Assembly: GCA_001776905.1 (NCBI GenBank)
Contig: MFDM01000010.1
Location: forward strand, 16,291-48,957
Direction of reading: 5' to 3'
DNA from: Candidatus Daviesbacteria bacterium RIFCSPLOWO2_01_FULL_39_12
Lineage (GTDB): Bacteria > Patescibacteriota > Microgenomatia > Daviesbacterales > UBA10151
DNA: 32,667 bases
In this document: piece by piece, positions 30,083 to 32,667 of the stretch
Numbering within the stretch: position 1 is the stretch's first letter
Layout: every line of letters starts with the position of its first letter
Notes under the pieces: generated by a model
The model's database searches: none
What the model saw: the letters and a program-made list of their open reading frames with translations, nothing else
What the model was told of the DNA's origin: nothing
Program-made: the position numbers and the translations under genes

Positions 30083-31474
30083 ATGAAGCTTTTCATCCTG
30101 ATTCTTTTTAAATTCATCAGACGACAAATCAGATGGGTGGGCCTAATTTTAATTCTGTCCCTCTTTGTCGCATTTTTACAAATCAGATTTAATTTATTCA
30201 ATCCTGTTAATCGTTTATCAGAAGGGTTTGTGGGTACTTATCAGGAACATGATATACCCGAGGAGGTGACCAGGCTTTTATCTGAAAACCTGGTAATAAT
30301 GGATTCTGCCGGTCGTTTTAAACCAAACCTGGTTGAAACTTGGGATGTTAATAAAGATGCCACCTCTTTTAAATTTGTTCTAAGAGAAGGCCTAGTCTGG
30401 GCGGATGGCAGTAAATTAAAATCCGCTGATTTGGAATTTAATATTCCGGGTGTAGAAATTTCTACTCCTGACGAGAGAACCATTCAGTTTAAATTGAAAG
30501 AGTCTTACTCCCCTTTTCCTTCACTTTTGACAAAACCTATTTTTAAGAAGGGTACTAAATTGGGAACCGGTCCTTATCAAATTAAAAAAATAGAAAAATC
30601 AAGAATTTTTATCACTAAACTAACCTTAGAAGGTTTAAAGGATGATTTACCGAAAGTTTACATCAGGTTTTACCCTAACGAGAAAGTTGCCCAGGCAGGC
30701 TTTTATATGGGGGAAATTCAGGCTCTTTTTGGGGTATCAAATCCTAAGATTTTTACCAAGTCAGCAACCACCGATATAAAACAAAAAACTGATTACTCAA
30801 AAATAGTGACTATTTTATATAACACCAAAGATCCACTTCTTTCCAATAGAGCCTTAAGACAGGCTTTGTCATATCAATCACCCAAAATAGACAAGGAGGA
30901 AGAAGCCAATGCAACGTATCCAAAATTCCACTGGGCTTATAACGAAGGAGCAAAAGGCTATATTTCTAATCCAGATGAAGCCGGGAAAGCTTTTGAAAGA
31001 GCTAAAACTAATTTAACTGAGGAAAAATTGGCAGAAAATATTTTATTAACCTCCACACCTAATTTGGAAGAGGTAGCCAAAAAGGTTATTGGTAATTGGA
31101 AGCAGCTGGGATTAAACTTTAACTTGAGAGTTGAGTCGGGAATTCCCCAAAATTTCCAGGCCCTCTTAATCACACAAAGTATACCCTATGATCCTGATCA
31201 GTATTTTTTGTGGCATTCCACTCAAACTAACACTAATTTAAGTAAATATTCCTCAGACTGTTGTCCTCAATCTGCCAGAGTTGATAAAGATTTAGAGGAT
31301 GGCAGGAAGGCTGTAAATGAGGAGGATAGAAAAACAAGCTATCTGGATTTTCAAAAAACTTTAATGGAAGATGCTCCGGCTACTTTTTTATACTTTCCCA
31401 AACACAATATTGTTTATTTAAAAAAAGCGGAAAAGAATTTAGATAGAGTTTTGAAGCTTCAACTACCCGATTAG
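30083..31474 (+). CDS. Membrane-anchored solute-binding protein (SBP_bac_5, peptide/oligopeptide type)
   Basis: 463 residues from the ATG at 30083. The N-terminus carries basic residues and one hydrophobic helix (WVGLILILSLFVAFLQI), without a lipobox cysteine, so it is anchored by the helix. Family 5 features are present: LSENLVIMDSAGRFKPNLVETWDVNKDATSFKFVLREGLVWADGSKLKSADLEF near the N-terminus, LGTGPYQIKKI, and NRALRQALSYQ in the central part. It is shorter than DppA/OppA (about 530), and no ABC permease or ATPase gene is within the window. It may serve a distant transporter or another envelope role. It overlaps typA tail to tail by 12 bp. Confidence 0.85.
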   Translation: MKLFILILFKFIRRQIRWVGLILILSLFVAFLQIRFNLFNPVNRLSEGFVGTYQEHDIPEEVTRLLSENLVIMDSAGRFKPNLVETWDVNKDATSFKFVLREGLVWADGSKLKSADLEFNIPGVEISTPDERTIQFKLKESYSPFPSLLTKPIFKKGTKLGTGPYQIKKIEKSRIFITKLTLEGLKDDLPKVYIRFYPNEKVAQAGFYMGEIQALFGVSNPKIFTKSATTDIKQKTDYSKIVTILYNTKDPLLSNRALRQALSYQSPKIDKEEEANATYPKFHWAYNEGAKGYISNPDEAGKAFERAKTNLTEEKLAENILLTSTPNLEEVAKKVIGNWKQLGLNFNLRVESGIPQNFQALLITQSIPYDPDQYFLWHSTQTNTNLSKYSSDCCPQSARVDKDLEDGRKAVNEEDRKTSYLDFQKTLMEDAPATFLYFPKHNIVYLKKAEKNLDRVLKLQLPD

Positions 31475-32667
31475 ATCCATTTTTCTGATGCGGATATTTT
31501 TGGGGGTAACTTCAACCAGTTCTGTTTCATCTATATATTCAATAGCATTTTCCAAACTCATAACTTTTGGGGTATTAAAGTGCTCGGAAGTGCCCTCACC
31601 TGATGACCTGTGATTTGTTTGCTGTTTTTCTTTACAGACATTAATCCTGATATCATCTTCCCTGCTATTTTGTCCGATAACCTGTCCTGTATATACTTCA
31701 ACACCTGGCCCAATAAATAACTCACCCCTATTCTGTGCTCCGGTTAGAGCATAAAGTTTGGTTATGCCTGACTCATGTGCCACTAAAGACCCGTTATTTC
31801 TTTTGAAACTACCCCCTGATTCTTGCCGGTATTCCAAAAATGAGGAAGAAATTATACCCAAACCTTTAGTATCTGTTATAAATTGGGATCTGTATCCGAA
31901 TAATTCCTTAGTGGCAATTACAAATTCCAGATACATGACTTTGTTTTCACCAGTCATGTCTAGTAATTCTCCGTGCCGCAGTCCCATTTTTTGCATCACA
32001 GATCCCTGGAGACCCTCCGGCACTTCAATTGCCACTTTTTCATACGGGGTTAAAAGTTTCCCGTTCTCGATTTTTTCAATAACTTGCGGTTTTCCAACCT
32101 CGAATTCATAACCTTCCCTTCGCATCCGTTCAATAAGAATTGCCAGATGCAGCTCGCCTCTTCCGGAAACAATCCACTCCACCCCTGCGTTTTCTACCTT
32201 TAAAGCAACATCAGATTCCTGAGCCTTAAGTAGTCTTTCCTGAATTTGTCTGGCTGTTTTATACTCACCCTCCCTGCCTGCTAGGGGAGAGGTATTCGCT
32301 CCAAACTTCATCCTGACAGTTGACGGTTCAATATCTAAAATTGGTAAAGCAACAGGGTTTTGAGAATCCGCAATTGTTTCACCTATTGTAATATCAGGAA
32401 CTCCGGAAAGGGCAATAATATCCCCGGCATGGGCTTCCTTAATATCAATCATGTCTAATCCTTCAAAGCCCATAAGTGAGGTAAGTTTAAACTTTTTAAC
32501 TATACCTTCACGGTTTATGTGGGTCACTTCCGCTCCTGTTTTAATAGTTCCTGCATATACCCTGCCTGTGGCAATGCGGCCTTTAAAATTATTATATGTA
32601 GTGTTTGTAATAAGGACTTGAAGTGGTTTATCCGCTTCTGCTTTAGGAGAGGGAATTTCTTTTAAAA
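31463..32667 (-). CDS. typA: GTP-binding protein TypA/BipA (3' part, runs off the window)
   Basis: Translational GTPase related to EF-G that acts on the ribosome under stress. The 401 visible codons cover domains II, III, V and the TypA-specific C-terminal domain. The reading frame is open up to the window edge and begins inside domain II (PLQVLITNTTYNNFKGRIATGRVYAG). Signature segments are EPSTVRMKFGANTSPLAGREG, SGRGELHLAILIERMRREGYEFEVGKPQV, GLRHGELLDM and the C-terminal TPKNIRIRK. The GTPase domain (about 200 residues) lies beyond position 32667. A GTG at 32527 is an internal codon, not the start. Confidence 0.95.
   Translation of the reverse strand, partial: LKEIPSPKAEADKPLQVLITNTTYNNFKGRIATGRVYAGTIKTGAEVTHINREGIVKKFKLTSLMGFEGLDMIDIKEAHAGDIIALSGVPDITIGETIADSQNPVALPILDIEPSTVRMKFGANTSPLAGREGEYKTARQIQERLLKAQESDVALKVENAGVEWIVSGRGELHLAILIERMRREGYEFEVGKPQVIEKIENGKLLTPYEKVAIEVPEGLQGSVMQKMGLRHGELLDMTGENKVMYLEFVIATKELFGYRSQFITDTKGLGIISSSFLEYRQESGGSFKRNNGSLVAHESGITKLYALTGAQNRGELFIGPGVEVYTGQVIGQNSREDDIRINVCKEKQQTNHRSSGEGTSEHFNTPKVMSLENAIEYIDETELVEVTPKNIRIRKMDLIG

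Noticed and set aside
32525-32527. GTG as start of the typA-like gene
   Set aside because: The frame continues upstream to the window edge with clear TypA domain II sequence, so the GTG is an internal valine codon.

Overview
The window reads as a chromosomal segment of a small-genome, AT-rich bacterium of the Candidate Phyla Radiation (Patescibacteria, most likely a Microgenomates-type lineage). This placement is inferred from the compact layout, the many start codons placed directly behind TATAAT-like boxes, tRNA genes without an encoded CCA, a UvrC that stops before its helix-hairpin-helix tail, a giant LPXTG surface protein with its own sortase, and short palindromes inserted inside conserved genes. 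The standard genetic code fits throughout; TGA is a stop.

Layout. 1-1853: the 5' part of a nucleotide-sugar dehydrogenase on the minus strand, a divergent Nudix hydrolase, an unrecognised 179-residue protein and tRNA-Glu. 1859-4797: a cysteine ligase of the CysRS/MshC superfamily without an anticodon-binding tail, back to back with a LmbE/PIG-L zinc deacetylase, then an uncharacterised 242-residue protein and tRNA-Lys. 4840-7462: a membrane-anchored thermonuclease, a DUF192 protein and a degenerate PEP-synthase-like protein. 7445-9529: rsmI, a DedA membrane protein, a small Cys-containing ORF and lexA. 9646-20418: a surface and secretion block with a roughly 2450-residue adhesin-like protein of SpaA/Cna-B-like modules ending in LPATG, a second surface protein, a sortase, a secreted protein with an apparent nested domain, and a trypsin-like protease. 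20456-29440: nucleotide excision repair genes uvrB, uvrA and uvrC, interrupted by a RAYT-type transposase element and a secreted transglutaminase-like protein. 29437-32667: a small membrane protein, SecG, a solute-binding protein and the 3' part of typA.

How the genes work together. LexA and UvrA/B/C form a probable DNA-damage module. The giant protein, its neighbour and the sortase form a probable cell-surface anchoring module, with a protease and a transglutaminase-like protein as further exported proteins. The CysRS/MshC-like ligase beside a LmbE deacetylase recalls the MshB/MshC pair of mycothiol synthesis and is the best candidate for unexplored metabolism here.

Regulation. Most transcription units carry a TATAAT-like box, often preceded by TGn, ending 7-12 nt before the start codon, which predicts leaderless or nearly leaderless mRNAs. 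This pattern was used to correct several start codons. Only the gene at 18610 has an obvious strong Shine-Dalgarno sequence.
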